Origin: Rachycentron canadum
Taxonomy: Eukaryota > Chordata > Actinopteri > Carangiformes > Rachycentridae
Reading direction: 5' to 3'
DNA: 64,000 bases
Assembly: GCA_038496675.1 (NCBI GenBank)
Contig: CM076651.1
Location: 21,173,299-21,237,298 of the forward strand
A program made the translations under genes and the position numbers. Numbering within the stretch: position 1 is the stretch's first letter; every line of letters begins with the position of its first letter. Positions 1-12,958 of the stretch are shown one piece after another. The notes beneath the pieces were generated by a model that made no database searches, was not told where the DNA came from, and was given only the letters and a program-made list of their open reading frames with translations.

Positions 1-46
<46 letters not shown>
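1..46 (+). repeat. (AG)23 microsatellite
   Basis: Uninterrupted AG dinucleotide run at the window edge, so it may extend further upstream. Confidence 0.97.
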
Positions 47-50
<4 letters not shown>

Positions 51-3000
51 TAAAGGACATCAGCAAATGGTTTTTCCATTTACTTCTGTCTGATTTTCCA
101 TATGTCCCACATCAGTTATGTCAGAGAGACGCATTGAGTCACTTGTCATGAAAATCCTGAATAAGGAAATATAAAAAAATCTTTGAAAGAATAGCAGAGA
201 ATTTAACCAGAAAGAAAAACAAACCTGTCCAGAATGTAATTGGCATCTGTTTGAGCAGGACTGAATAAATATGTCTGTGGATATGTGCAGACATCCCAGT
301 CATTGACCAGTGTACAACAATGAACACCATCCTCAGTAGACTGCTTAATGAAGTCTCTTTCATTTTGGGCAGGAAGAGAGGTGGATGCACTTCATTAACC
401 TCGCTGCCACTTACAGCACACACACACACACAAACACACAAACAGACACACAAAGAAAAGAGAAAAAGACACTGGCTACATTGAGGGCGGAGGTAACTAA
501 AGCACATGCCAGGTGGATGAAGATGGATGGCAACCTTTTCCCTCTGTGCTTTATCTTAGCCCACACAAGACAAAAACAGAAGCTTTGTCCACATCCCACT
601 CTGTTTTTCCATCAGAGAATCGAGAGACGATGTCTAATGACTAAAGAGCCCAACGTTTATGGATATTAATGACGTGTCATTTGGGCTTCAGACAGGGCCG
701 CAGTGCTTTCATTGAAAGTATAAACAATACATGCTATTAAACTTAAGTACAAGTCATAAAATATCCACCTTAATAAAGTCTTTTTGTTTTAGGGAAACTG
801 TTCGACTGCAGTTTCATGTTTTAGGAATCAAAATGAAGAAGTTTCAGTGTGTTCAAATCAGTACATTACAGACTAGTGTCAAGTACAAATTTGAGAGAAG
901 TCCAAAAACACAGTAATAATTTTGCTGAGTTTCAAATAACTTAAAAGATAATGTAAATGAATCCTGTGATAGTTATGCATGCTGCCTTTTAGCTAAATGG
1001 GCTAAATGATAGTTTAAGAAATTTGCTTGCATAGATTATTGTGTTTATTGTGAGTTGGTGAAGAATGCTCAATGCTTATCTCTTTGCGACCACCATTATC
1101 TTATGTGATAAAAGCCTCTGGCTTGTCTTGCTGAGTTTTGGGTGTGACTGACTGCAATGCTCAGTTTGCTTTGGTAAAGAATCCTGACTGGACTGTCAGA
1201 AGACATTTCAAATGCACCAGGCAGTTCCTTCATTAACCACTACACTGATCTGGCAGTCCTCTCTGTCAGTGGGTGGACATGAATCAAATTATAATATCCC
1301 TCATCTGCTGAGTGCCTGTGCCCATCAGGAGCCAAGGATGTTACGCTCTGTCCTCTGCACGTCCTCTGCCTGCCGGTTAATCACTTCAATCTGCATTTAT
1401 CATCAATTCAGATCACTCTCGTCTGTCATGATTGGATGACGTTTTAGACTGATTTGAACTGAATGTTCTGGTCTTCTGTTTATGTGTGTTCTTGATAATT
1501 ACACCCCTGTGTGGCATGGATCATGGGGATAGCTGATGGTCCCTGTCTTTCCCTCATTTTCCCCTCACTCATGCTTGCTGACTAATTCCAGGAATCCCTT
1601 GCTCTGCTGATGAATTAGCTACCTTGTTAATTGGCCAAATTAAAAGCCATTTCCACTAATAGTGAGAGCTTTAGGAGCCATTAATGGATAACTCTATTTC
1701 ACTAAAAGGGTGGAAAGGCTGTGTTTCTGATAGGAATGAAAATGATCTAAAGGGAAGAGGTGGTGAAGGATGGGACACCATATACTAAAGTGAGCTGGGC
1801 AGAGGGTTCATTGATGTCACCGGCGGCACCAGGAAGCATGACTGGACTCATTGTTTTATGGATGACTCCAGTACTTTTATTTTTCCGTGCCTTTTTGACT
1901 TTGACAAGACATTAATTCTGGTTACCCTGGGTAAATTATGCAAGGATGCCCATTGGAAGGCTTACCCCTGCCAAGCCCACATTTAGCAGTGGACTCATGA
2001 TCGTGATCCATTTGATGAATGCATCTGGGCGACAGTTTTTATAGGAAAGACCTGACAAGTCTAACATGAGATTGCACTTTTTTGGAGTGATCTTGTGTCC
2101 CAGGAAGAGCCAGATAACATTATCTCTTTTAAATTTGTTGTTGTTTTTTTTTGTTTTTTTCTTGTCTTTTTGCATTAATTTTGCTTTAGAGCCTGGATTG
2201 AAAAACCTTTTTACATTCTATAACAGATTTTAATCTGAGCTTCTTTTTGAGAAGTTCTCGGTCCACATTGAAATACCTAAATAATAGGAAAATGGCTAAA
2301 TCTCCCCTGATGCTTTTGGTTTTAGTCAGCAAAACTACAAAATTGTTTATTCTGGCTCTCATCAGTCAAAAGGTGGGGTATGCGCAGCACATAAACCTCT
2401 GTTCTGTCTCCTCTAGCTCTGTGTGATTACTTGTGCAGTGTTTCATTACAGCTGGACTCACAATTAGTTGTTAGTTGTTTTCATTTAAATTTGTTTATAT
2501 TTCTTCAGTTGCTAAATGGGTATAAACCAGTGATTTAAATGACCAACACCAAATGATGGGTTTTCAGATTTAGATTTGGGTTTAGTTTCCACATGCACAT
2601 TGGGTTTGTATGGCATGGACGTTCAAGGGAAAGCAGTTGTCTCTCGCCACAGTCAGAAACGTGGCGGCCATCAGCCTCACACTTCCCCACAATGTCATCA
2701 GTAGCAGGGTTTGGTGTAAATTGACCACAGAGGAGGAGCACTAATACAAAGCCCCCTCTCATCGCAGCAGTTCTCACCTTTGATATTTCAACATGGGCAA
2801 AGCAGTGGCAGTGAGCTGTTGCATGGAGACAGACGTCAGACTGGGAGTGGGAGGAAGGGTTCACGGCACCCTTGTCAAAATATAACACTCTCAACCTAAC
2901 ATGGAGCTGAATTTGTGGTATCTTCAATAGTTGTGAAGTAAGAGGAAAATTAGAGGCAACCATTTTCATTCATTGAAATAAGTTTTTGTTAGGAATATCC

Positions 3001-6000
3001 TCGAATACCACAGTCTGTGCTTTAGCTTGAGGATCTCTGATCACAGATTGTATCAAAGGGGTCAGTGAAGACAATGCAGACATGCAGGAAAATCTCACCT
3101 CATACTGCTGTTTCTTTTCATTACAGCTGTGGCTTTTTCAGTTCATACTGGCTATCTATCTTGATGTCTCCTTTGCAATGTTTAATCTTTTCCCTTGGAC
3201 TAAAGTAATCAACGCAGGCCCAGGCCCACAGAGGAGCTGCAGATTTGTGTGGCGTGAAATTGTGCTATTGTGAAAAGATTCTGCTTGAACGAAATGAAAC
3301 TCTCTTTGCATTCCTATCTCCTCTTATATATAATCACGGTGCCAATGTGCTGCATATGCAAATGACTCATTATGAAATTTAAGTAGCCGTCCTCTTAGAT
3401 CAAGCTAACCTTATCAAAATCCGTATGGACACAGTCACACACTCCTAATCTGTATCTCCTACAGGGAAACACGTTTACATGGTTATCTAATAAATAAATA
3501 GATTAAAATGCCAAACGTTGGATCGAAGACGGACAGTGATGGTGGATCTAACTCTGCCTGGCCACAGCAGCACAAGCTTAATTTCCTGTCAGCTGAGGCA
3601 GATCCACCACAATGAATATAAGCTTTGCTTTTTCTCCTGGCGAGCAGTTGTCCACCAAGGCCATGTAAACTGGGGCGACATGAAGGATGTGTTGCATGAG
3701 GTAAACAAGTACCAAAGAGATCCTACCCTCCTTTTTTCTTCTCACCCTCCGGCCCATTTCTCAGCCTCTATTTATTCAAGTGTGGGAGAAAAGGAGGGGA
3801 TGGTGAAAGGGTTGTATACACCTCACAGCTGGAAACTGATAGGACTTTTTACAACCCACAGTGTCCTGCGTGTGAGAAAATGCAGTCATTGGTCCAAGTC
3901 CTTTAGAAATCGCCCAGTTCTTGGCCCTGTTTGTGGCTGACCTAAAGGCTCTCCAGTCAAGACTCACACGTTGTCTGAAGCTCCCATACATCCTTTTTGA
4001 ATCCGGATGTAAAAAGGCTGCTTTCAATCCCAGATGATGTCTACTAATAGTTTACAACTGGAGGGCTGTCTGTCCAAGTAATGGGTTAGCAGTGTCTGGA
4101 AAGGTGGTTGACTTTGTTACATTTTGATTATTTTTCAGTTTTCCAGTTTTTGTGTTATGAAGCATTTAAAGCAAGTTGACTATCAGAATCACAGTCTGCC
4201 TTACTGCTGTTCAGCAAATACACTTGAATGTAAAACAGAGGGAGGCATTTAAAAGTGTACAAAGAGCTAGAGTGGGGGAGGGAGGGATGACACATTTTTC
4301 TTCCTGTCTATAAAAGCCTTCCTTTTATCAGGGGAAGTCTTTTTGAGAGGGGACAGTATTCTTACGGGGGGGGCTGTTGTTGCCAGTCAGCATACAGCTG
4401 AGCTGTGTGTCCAATGTTACAGATAACAGCACTGAGAGAAAATGTTGCATTTGTGACACAACATGCCTGTTTTCTTTTTAAAACCGAATGTTGAAACCAG
4501 ACTCTCTTCTTTGTATCTCTACACATATTCATCCACAGGTTGAAAACTTATGTTTGAGAGCTTAACGTTCCCAACATGCTGTGTCTGTCCATATGTAATG
4601 TGTGTTTGTATGGTGTGTGTATGTGGGAATGTGCAAGAAGCCATTCAGAGTTCAATGGATCCATCTGCCATGTTTGAGGCCCTGCTCACACATTCATGCA
4701 CACTCAATCTCGAGCCACCAGAGCAGCACCACTGCTGCCCAACTGTCGTATCATCATCCCTCTATCCCTCTATAGTTTTTTTCCCCCCTTTTTGGCTTTG
4801 AATAGGCCATGAAATAATATAAATTTACAAAGACTGGACAGCTTCCTGCATGAGGACTATTTCCAGATTAGATTTTCTTTAGTCATGAAAGTCAAATAAG
4901 AACATGTCTACATCAACATAAATATATTCAGTTCCAAAACAGTAGCTGATATCTCTCTCAATCACTTTTCTTTGCTAATTTATTCAATATTTCACATTGG
5001 AAAACTTGGCAATGAAATCAATTATTTTAGGTTATGATTTCCTCTCTCACTCCTGTCATTGATTATCATGAAATGTGATGAAATAATGTTTACTTAAACA
5101 TTTGGTTTTGTGCTCACTTCTGATAAAACATCACCAAATATCATCAAAGGACAAATGGAGAAGAGTCAATGTCATAGGTTTTCCTGAATTTCCCCAGGTG
5201 GCTCATTCAAGTTTGACAGCTAAATGAAAAAAACAGTGACATAGATGAAATTTAATAAGATAATTTCTAAGCTTGTGTGGTACCAGTGAACATTTGTGTG
5301 TGTGCATTAATGTGTACTAATTCTGGTACCAGGCACTAAAAAGGAGCTGGCACACACATACGCACACGCACACCCTCAATCTTATGTGACCGTGCATACA
5401 TATGTTTATGTGTTTAAGAAAGTCCTGTGACCAGCCACATCCCCCTACCTCTCCCACCTCCTCTCTCCCCAACATGAATCACTTAGAACCAACATGCTGT
5501 GAGCTAAATGAACCCCCCACCCTCCCCTCTCTCTCACCCTTAATCACATTAGCTTAAGTGATATGGGAACGCCAGGCCAGACACACACTCCCTCCTTCTC
5601 TCTCTGTCTTTCAACCCAAATAAATAGCCACTCCTCCAGAGCTTTAAGTTGTCTAAAGCTCCATCTTTGGATAATAGACCATTTGCTCCCCCGAAGACTC
5701 CAGTGTGTAATAATGAGGATCAAGACGAGGAGCAGAGAAAGCAGAATGAGAAAAACGCAGGAGGGTGGAACAGAGGAGGAGAGCTGACACTCGGCTAATA
5801 CCCTCCCCAATACAGAACCCATAAAAACACGTGTTTTGTCAGGGTGTGGAATTTATTCTGGACTGTTATTGCGGTGGTGGTTGAAGGAGTTTTAATAGCC
5901 ACCATCCACACAAGAGGATGATGGCTGGAAAAAATGAAGGGGTGTTTCACAGTAGAGAAGTGTTGTCATGTCACTGAAACTTTCAACTCAGATACAACAC

Positions 6001-6694
6001 TATACACACAATTGAGAGTAATTTTTTATGTTTTAAAGAGATAAATTAGCCAGCTGATAAACTGAAACTCTTCTGCCTGATGGCTCTCAAGCCTGGTAGC
6101 TTTGCTTAATCAGAAAGAGTCGAATATCACTTTCTCTCAAACATTACCTTTATCAAATACAGTTGCCAGAAAGACTGCAAAATCCAGCATGAAAGCAATA
6201 TGTACAACAGGGTGTACAACTGTTAAACAGCAACAATTTGAGTTAACAGCCTAATCAGTCAAATGCATTAAAGATGTCAAGGCCACAGTTAGATGAAATA
6301 CTGTAGCTTTAGTTCAACCTTAGCTTACACATTGTTATTAACTTTTGTTAGTTTGGGTTAGTCATGCAGGACTACTGTATTACACTGCATTAGTTTTAGT
6401 TACCCTAGGCTACCCAAATCCTACAACATTGCAACTGAGCAGCATTTCATTTAAGATAAAAGAATTTAATACCAACATGTATTTCTTTGCAGGGTGATCT
6501 GGGTCAGTGTCCACACAGAACATGGACAGAAAGTCTTAACATACATGTCTGCTTTAAATAATCACTGGAGTGCTTCTTTTTTATCCGACCCAGACCATGT
6601 TTTATGGATGAGCCTCGTTCAAATGCCCTGTCAAAACTCCTCAGCCTCAATCTGCATGAGCTCGAAAAACATCACATTTATAGGCCTATGTGAG

Positions 6695-6762
<68 letters not shown>
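6695..6762 (+). repeat. (CT)n microsatellite
   Basis: Nearly pure CT run of about 68 nt followed by a short (GT)5. It lies about 540 nt before the microexon; as RNA it is a CU repeat of the type bound by PTB proteins. Confidence 0.97.
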
Positions 6763-6772
<10 letters not shown>

Positions 6773-7299
6773 ATAAAGGAGATGAGTAAGATTTATGATG
6801 TTCTATGTCTGTGGTGACTGTCGGTTTGTTGTGTTTGTGGTTTGTTGAGGTGTACTATCCATACCATTGTGCTGCTGAGCTGGGCTTTGGGCTGTTGAAT
6901 TGAATATATATAACTTTGGTTTCGTTTTGTGTGCTTTTTCAAAATGTTTAGCATTTATTTACCTCAGCATTATTCAAACTAGATGGAAGATGGAAGTGAT
7001 TGTACATGTAGAAACCTTTTTGGAGAATATTTCACAATTCTTACCTGCTTATTTTTGCTAGTGACTGATTATTTCATGTGAAAAGGCTCCATTTGTGGTC
7101 TGTGATTATCGCCTATCCTTCTTCTCCCTTTTCATTTACATCCTGTCATTCATTCACCTCAGGGTTATCTATCTCTTTCTGCTTCAGTCTCTTTTTGCAA
7201 ATAAATCTGATGGATATTGTGTTCCTTTCTTTTGCAAATATTCTTTAACTGTCTTTTTTTTCCCCTTCTTCTTTCTTTCCCCCTTTTTTCCTATTGCAG

Positions 7300-7320
7300 C
7301 TCACAAATATATCATTGCAG
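7300..7320 (+). CDS. agrn: agrin 21-nt microexon (7-residue insert after NtA domain)
   Basis: Seen: a polypyrimidine tract of about 50 nt rich in TTCTT/CCCTTTTTT runs into CTATTGCAG. It is followed by 21 nt and then GTAAGC, a near-consensus donor; a branch-like CTTTAAC lies about 50 nt upstream. If the preceding exon ends with one base of a codon (the phase used by the TM exon at 38,786), the microexon reads G|CT CAC AAA TAT ATC ATT GCA G|AC, i.e. AHKYIIA, and then enters the shared exon as D-KPPHF. Known: chick agrin has an alternatively spliced seven-residue insert near its N terminus (the '7' in the construct name cAgrin7A4B8), just after the laminin-binding NtA domain. From memory the chick insert resembles -HRKLLA-; I could not check this. 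Size, phase, strand and position upstream of the TM exon all fit. Inferred: optional exon of secreted LN-agrin. The NtA exon it would join is not in the window, so the assignment rests on these converging features. Confidence 0.72.
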
Positions 7321-7534
7321 GTAAGCACTTGCTTTTGTAAAACCGCTCCCCTTTGCTTCCTCAGTTTGCTCACAACTGCTTAAGCTGTCTTGACTAATGT
7401 TGTGGAAAAAGAAGTGAACTTCCTGCTACATAGTTGGTTAAACAGTTTATCTGTTAGGATCAAATAATATCTGAAGCACTCTTATGAAAACCTAATTAAA
7501 ATGGCAGTTAATTTACTGTGCTTGAAAATCAATG

Positions 7535-7535
<1 letters not shown>

Positions 7536-7583
<48 letters not shown>
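7536..7583 (+). repeat. (CA)24 microsatellite
   Basis: Pure CA run beginning 215 nt after the microexon donor site. As RNA it is a CA repeat of the type bound by hnRNP L. Confidence 0.97.
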
Positions 7584-7586
<3 letters not shown>

Positions 7587-8220
7587 GAAGCCTGTGTATA
7601 TTTAGGACCTCCTTCATTAAGAGAAGAAGTCAAGACTTGGTGAGTGTCTCATTTAATAAGTCTTTGTTAAAGGTGTGAGTTGTGTTTGTATTCATATTCT
7701 CATGGAACAGTTTTATGTCTGTGTTCACCTGTTGCGTGCAGGAAATCTGGAGATAAAAGCCATTTTGCTTCTTCTATCCTGTGTTTGATAGTTTTACATG
7801 CTGACAGAATTCAGGGCAGAGATCTTTGATTTCATATGTATGTATGCAATTTCCTGTAGTGTAATTATGACTGCAGTGCTAAATTTATCACAGTAATATC
7901 ACTGTAAAGATGGGACAAACTATGGAGCCACAAATGGATGTCATGTTTTGTAGTTTCTACTTTGGTTTTCTTAATTATCAAATTTGTAAAAGTATTTGTT
8001 TGTTATTTGGTGGTTGCATTATTTCTTTAATAGCACCAGTTTGTTTATTAGAACCAGTTAAACCACTATGAAACTACAGCCTGCCACATTGCTGTATCAC
8101 TAACTTGAGTTGTTAAAGAAGTATGTGTATGTGTGTAACACACAAATGTGTGTGGTATCAACCCTCAAGTGAGACTTTAGACCTTCGTAAGATTATGTAC
8201 CAGGGATAAGGGTATGGGTG

Positions 8221-8233
8221 AGGTCAAAGGTCA
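8221..8233 (+). promoter_or_regulatory. candidate DR1 nuclear-receptor element
   Basis: AGGTCAAAGGTCA is a perfect direct repeat of AGGTCA with a one-base spacer, the DR1 element used by HNF4 and by RXR heterodimers such as PPAR. It lies 0.9 kb downstream of the microexon. No independent evidence of function. Confidence 0.3.
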
Positions 8234-9402
8234 ATCACATTGGAGTTATGAAGGCTCTGGTGCTTGCCACAGTCTGTGACTTGCTCAGTACCAGTGGTTT
8301 CCTTGGGGACCTCATTAACTGCTGCACAGGCAAACCATCCTCCCTGAGCAAAGTCACCGCAAACAAGCACCTGCGAGAGGAGAATGAAACACAGATCGGT
8401 AAAAGCTAGGAGACCAAGCAGCATTAGTATTTAACACTTACTCTCTTCGTCCGAATGGGGTTCAGACTACAGGTAATAACAGGGATGACATTCCTCTCTG
8501 TGACTTCTGTTGATACCTTTTCCATTTCTGCTCTTGTCATGTTTACCTTGATGTTTCAATGTGACTACTACCTTGTTCTGTAATTATAATATGGTGAATT
8601 GTGAAATTTGTAGTACTACTATCACACAATCATCTGGTTCATCAACATTGTAGTTGCAAGTTCAGCTGAGGGCCAGTGGAGGTCAATGCTTGAAGTGGAG
8701 CAATATCACTGGTGTATATGACTTAAACAACCAATTACCAAACTATTATTTTGCTATTATAGTGAGCCAGAAGGAAAATAAAAGAGCAGTTAGCTATCTT
8801 GTTGTATTATACTCAGTCTAGTCTAGTCTGCATTAGATTTGGTTAATTCACTTCGAATAAGCTCTCGCAAGTGGGTCAGCTAGCTTTGTTAGAGAGGTGA
8901 ATGTGTGAATTACGTGGTGCGCTCTGGGTAATGCAGTTAATATAGGGCACATACAACTTAAAAAAAAAAAAAACTCCATTTACAGACTTGGTGGTCTTGC
9001 TGCAGTTGTTTGGTTTGCTGACCCTCTGACCCTGCTCACAACAGCAAGTAAACTAAACCAAATAGACGAGTGCACCAGAGTTTATTTGAACCACACATAA
9101 CAGGTCTGACATAATCTTGAAACACCTGTGACATTAAAATTTAAACTGGAATTCTGTAGCACAACAGGCATTTCCTATTTTAATTTTTCCTTGACATTTT
9201 TTTTTTTTTTTTAATTTTTCTTAACATTCATTTTTAGGGGTGGGAATAGAGAACCAGATCCAATTGAGAATAGACAAGATGAGAGCTTTTTCACTCTCTC
9301 TCTGTGTGACATAATGCACCTGCAGCTCCAAAGATGACAAGTGGAGTGAGAGATTTTCAAGCAGCATTTGAGGTCCAGCTTTTGCAATAAAGGAGTTGTA
9401 AG

Positions 9403-9514
9403 TGAATCAGGGATAAATTAATTACTAATTAATATTTTATTAACTACATTAATAATATATGTATTTCTTTTTAGTTATAATAATAAAATTATTAATTTAT
9501 TTATCCCTGATTCA
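9403..9514. repeat. AT-rich inverted repeat with 15-bp perfect outer arms
   Basis: TGAATCAGGGATAAA at 9,403-9,417 is the exact complement of 9,500-9,514. The inner parts (TTAATTACTAATTAAT... and ...AATAAAATTATTAAT) pair imperfectly, giving a 112-bp foldback. No target-site duplication is visible, so a miniature transposon is possible but unproved. Confidence 0.85.
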
Positions 9515-12500
9515 AACTGAGTGTGACAAATACATGGATACCGGACAGTGCAGGTGAGGATTCCTGGAATGTTTTGTTGTAAGGGAATTATAATTTAAAA
9601 TGTTGATTAGCTTGACATATTGAACAAAATGGATGGACATCTCCACAGTGTAAATAGTATTTTGTATTTATTTTGTATTGTGTGTGTGTGTGTGTGTGTA
9701 TAATAGTTAGGTGTGACTTGGTGGGAAAAACTTTTTTAGTTCTATTTTTTTTTTTTTTACACAAAAGTGGATCAGAAATCATAAATGAATTTGATAAAAA
9801 AAAAATTGACTAAATTGATAATGGTGCTTGTTCCAATAACATCTTATTAATTCCAATTCTATATCTGATGCATTCTTAACTGTTGATTGATAATAACTAT
9901 TCATCCATCCATTTGTTGTGCTTCATTTTAATTTGACAATCAAGGATGTATGGAGCAAGAAGTTAGTGGGGCAAGATATTTTAATTTTTCATACCCAGTG
10001 GTGAATTTGACCATTTGCTGGACTTGTCACATTAGCATTGTCAGACTGTACATTTTTCTCATTGCTCTGTTGCAATGCTTGAAAGCACATGAATAGCTAC
10101 ATCCTGCTATGAGCTGCATGGGTCTCATCACCAGTGGATTATCTGCACACTGGCATTTTCCTCAAGTAGCTCTATTCAACAAGGAACAGGTAGTTTGGCC
10201 TTTTTCAAATGCAATGCGCCATTGGCAATGCATGCCAGTGGAGAGGACATCTTTTGTAGGCTCAGCTATGAATCAAAGATAGCTACCAGTTTCCCTCCAC
10301 CGCCAAAGACAGGTCCGTTGTTCCTCTTGTCCACTTCAGAGATCTCCTTTTTTTCTGAGCCAGAACTCAATTATCAGCCCTATTATGTGACTTCCAAATG
10401 TGAGAGGATGCAATTATCTGCTGTCTGGTTTGGGAGATCAGTCTGTGCAGTACTCAGAATCAGAGGGTTATGGCCTGTATCCTCTAGTACTTTAGTCTTC
10501 TGTTCTCTAGAGGATAGGTGTCATTCACATTGACTGATAAGCTCCATGCTCAATATTATCCAGCATACTGGTGGATAAGTGGCCACTAGACATAGATCCT
10601 TCACCTGTGCACATTTTATCCTAGTATTGCCCTCTGGACTCCTTATGGAAGTACACTTTGTGACTGACAGCTGACAGTCAAAGCAAGAGACATGCAGGGG
10701 AATGTATTTCTTCTTTTTGCCCACTTTTAGCTAAGCTATTTGTTTAATTCAGTGAGATCGACTTGTGGACCTGAAAATAAATGACCACGTGATGGAGAGA
10801 GTTACAGAAATTTCACCTCAGGAATGTATTTTTTTTTTTGTGAATAGATCATCATGGAGACTTCCAACTGTAACTTTGATCTGGAGACAGAGATTGATGT
10901 ATATTTTGTTTGAAGCTGCATATTTAATGATCACCCGAGGAGATACAGCAGTACACAAGACAATGTGAGTGAGGAGGAAGGTAATCCCAGATTGCAATCT
11001 AATAGTAGATTTTATGCGTGTTGAAAATTAAAGGAATTCTGTAGTATTTTGCGTTTGTAGCTCATCCACACACACACACACACCCCAACCCCTGCTGTCA
11101 TGTCCCATTCACTCCTTTCTCCTGTTTAGCTTCTGTCCTTGAGCTCAGACTGAGCCTCCCAGTTCCAGGCTCCCGGACTCCCTCCAAGAGCCCTGCCTTG
11201 GATTGGAGATGTTCTCATCTGTCAGTCAAACAGAAAACCTCCCTGTAGTCAGGGTCACACTGACCCTCTGTATCAACCCGCCCTTCCACAGATAAAAGGC
11301 CAATGAGCTGACATGCATACAGAATAGACGAGGAGAGATTCAAAGACGACTGGTGGTTTTTCATTGTTCGGCCCCTTAACCATGACTCAATTATACTCAA
11401 CATTACTACAGACTATTTTACTTGTGTTGACTTTTGGAAAGATGTTCTATTTTATAGTCAGCTGCTGGTTTCAACATTCAACATTTATGGGTGTTGTGTT
11501 ATGAAAATCAACTTGCATAGACTTTATTGTGATGATTGATCACTCACTGAATTTTCAGCCTGGTTTATTTGTCTTGTGCTACTTTATGATTGGAAATACT
11601 GAGACTCTTTCAAAAACTCGTCCTTGGTGGTCCATTTTAAGACATCTATCAGTTGAGATTTGGCTGCCGAACATTTTGCATTCTTCAGGTTCTGCATGCT
11701 GTGATCAGGCTGTTGTGTAGTGTAATTGATCACACTTCAAATCTCTGCAAATTAAATGTATTCTTATTTTTAAAGCTTATATGCAGGATTCTGAGGTTGG
11801 CTGATGCGGTATGAGAAGAAATTAAGTCTGTAACTATTGTGCAACCATTTTTCTTTTCTCTTTCCTTTGGTGTTGAGTCCTGTGGGATGTATCCCTGTCA
11901 GTAAATATCAAGTTTATCTTGTACATGTGTTGTATTCATTTTAAGGTGTCTGGGCCTTGGAGGTTTACATGTCAGTTCTTGCATGCTGGTATGTAAAGCC
12001 ATTCATTTCCAAGAGTGTATGACTGTTTATTTCCAGCTACATCTGTGTGTGCCCCAGTGTTTATTTCCAACAGTGAGGTGTGTAGAGAGAGCGAATGCAT
12101 TCAGCAGCATATGTGTAGTGCTGTGAACTCCTACTCTTCCAGCACTTTAGTAACTAGCGCAGTAGCAATCTGCAAAGGATTCACTAACATTGCAGAAAAC
12201 TATTATCTTGTGATAATTGTAGTCAGAATGAATTGTGTAACATAACAATTGTAGTCATTTTTATAACTTTGTTGTGAGACAATGGCAGGACTGTAAGAGA
12301 GACAAAGTTAGTTCACCTGAACAGATCATAATTATTATGTAGTGTATCTGCCATTTGTGTATCTGCAACAAAGGCAGGAAACACAGCAAAACGATATTGA
12401 GCAATGTGGTTTGAGTGTTATATCCTTTTTAAATTTTCCATCTGTCCAGGCTTTCATTTTTTTTATGACTGTAAAGTGGTTTCAAAGTGGTATAGATTTT

Positions 12501-12890
12501 AAAGATGGGATGAAATGTAGCATGAAAAAATGCAAAAAACATACATCACTACTGTTTTCCCAAATGCACGGTAATAAAATGATAAGTTGCTTTTTCTATC
12601 TGTAGTTTTGATGTTTTTAATAGATTTAGAATAATTATGTGATGATTAGCACACTATTTTTATTTATTCCTGTGTCTAGTGGACAGAAATATATTTAAAT
12701 AGAAAAGAGACTTAGACACTTTTACAATTCTACCACAAAAGCTAAATTCACTGGTAATAGAAATAAAGGCTGCCTTAGTTAACTGGCAACATTTTAGTGA
12801 AATTAAACAAACAAACTCTCTATGTAAACTCTGTTATGTTCATCTTTTCCTTATTGGGAGTGAATCGCTCTCTCTCTCTCTGTCTCTGTC

Positions 12891-12894
<4 letters not shown>

Positions 12895-12955
<61 letters not shown>
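12895..12955 (+). repeat. (AC)30 microsatellite
   Basis: Pure AC run preceded by a short CT run (12,868-12,882). Poly-Thr-His frames over it are artefacts. Confidence 0.97.

Positions 12956-12958
<3 letters not shown>

Larger units (their letters stand above)
1..7299 (+). other. agrn: agrn intronic sequence upstream of the microexon
   Basis: No exon could be supported here. The stretch opens with (AG)23 (1-46) and holds a CA-rich run at 416-452, a cluster of TAAT-type homeodomain cores at 1,590-1,720 and (CT)n at 6,695-6,762. I looked for the NtA exon (ending Phe-Cys-Val-Glu plus one base before a GT) on the + strand and did not find it, so it should lie upstream of the window. That makes the intron before the microexon longer than 7.3 kb. 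Open frames such as 2,535-2,969 (-) and 3,518-3,940 (+) have no recognisable domain. Confidence 0.6.

Noticed and set aside
3127..3204. Possible exon after GTTTCTTTTCATTACAG
   Set aside because: Only a weak donor (AAAGTAATC) follows and the encoded peptide is unrecognisable.
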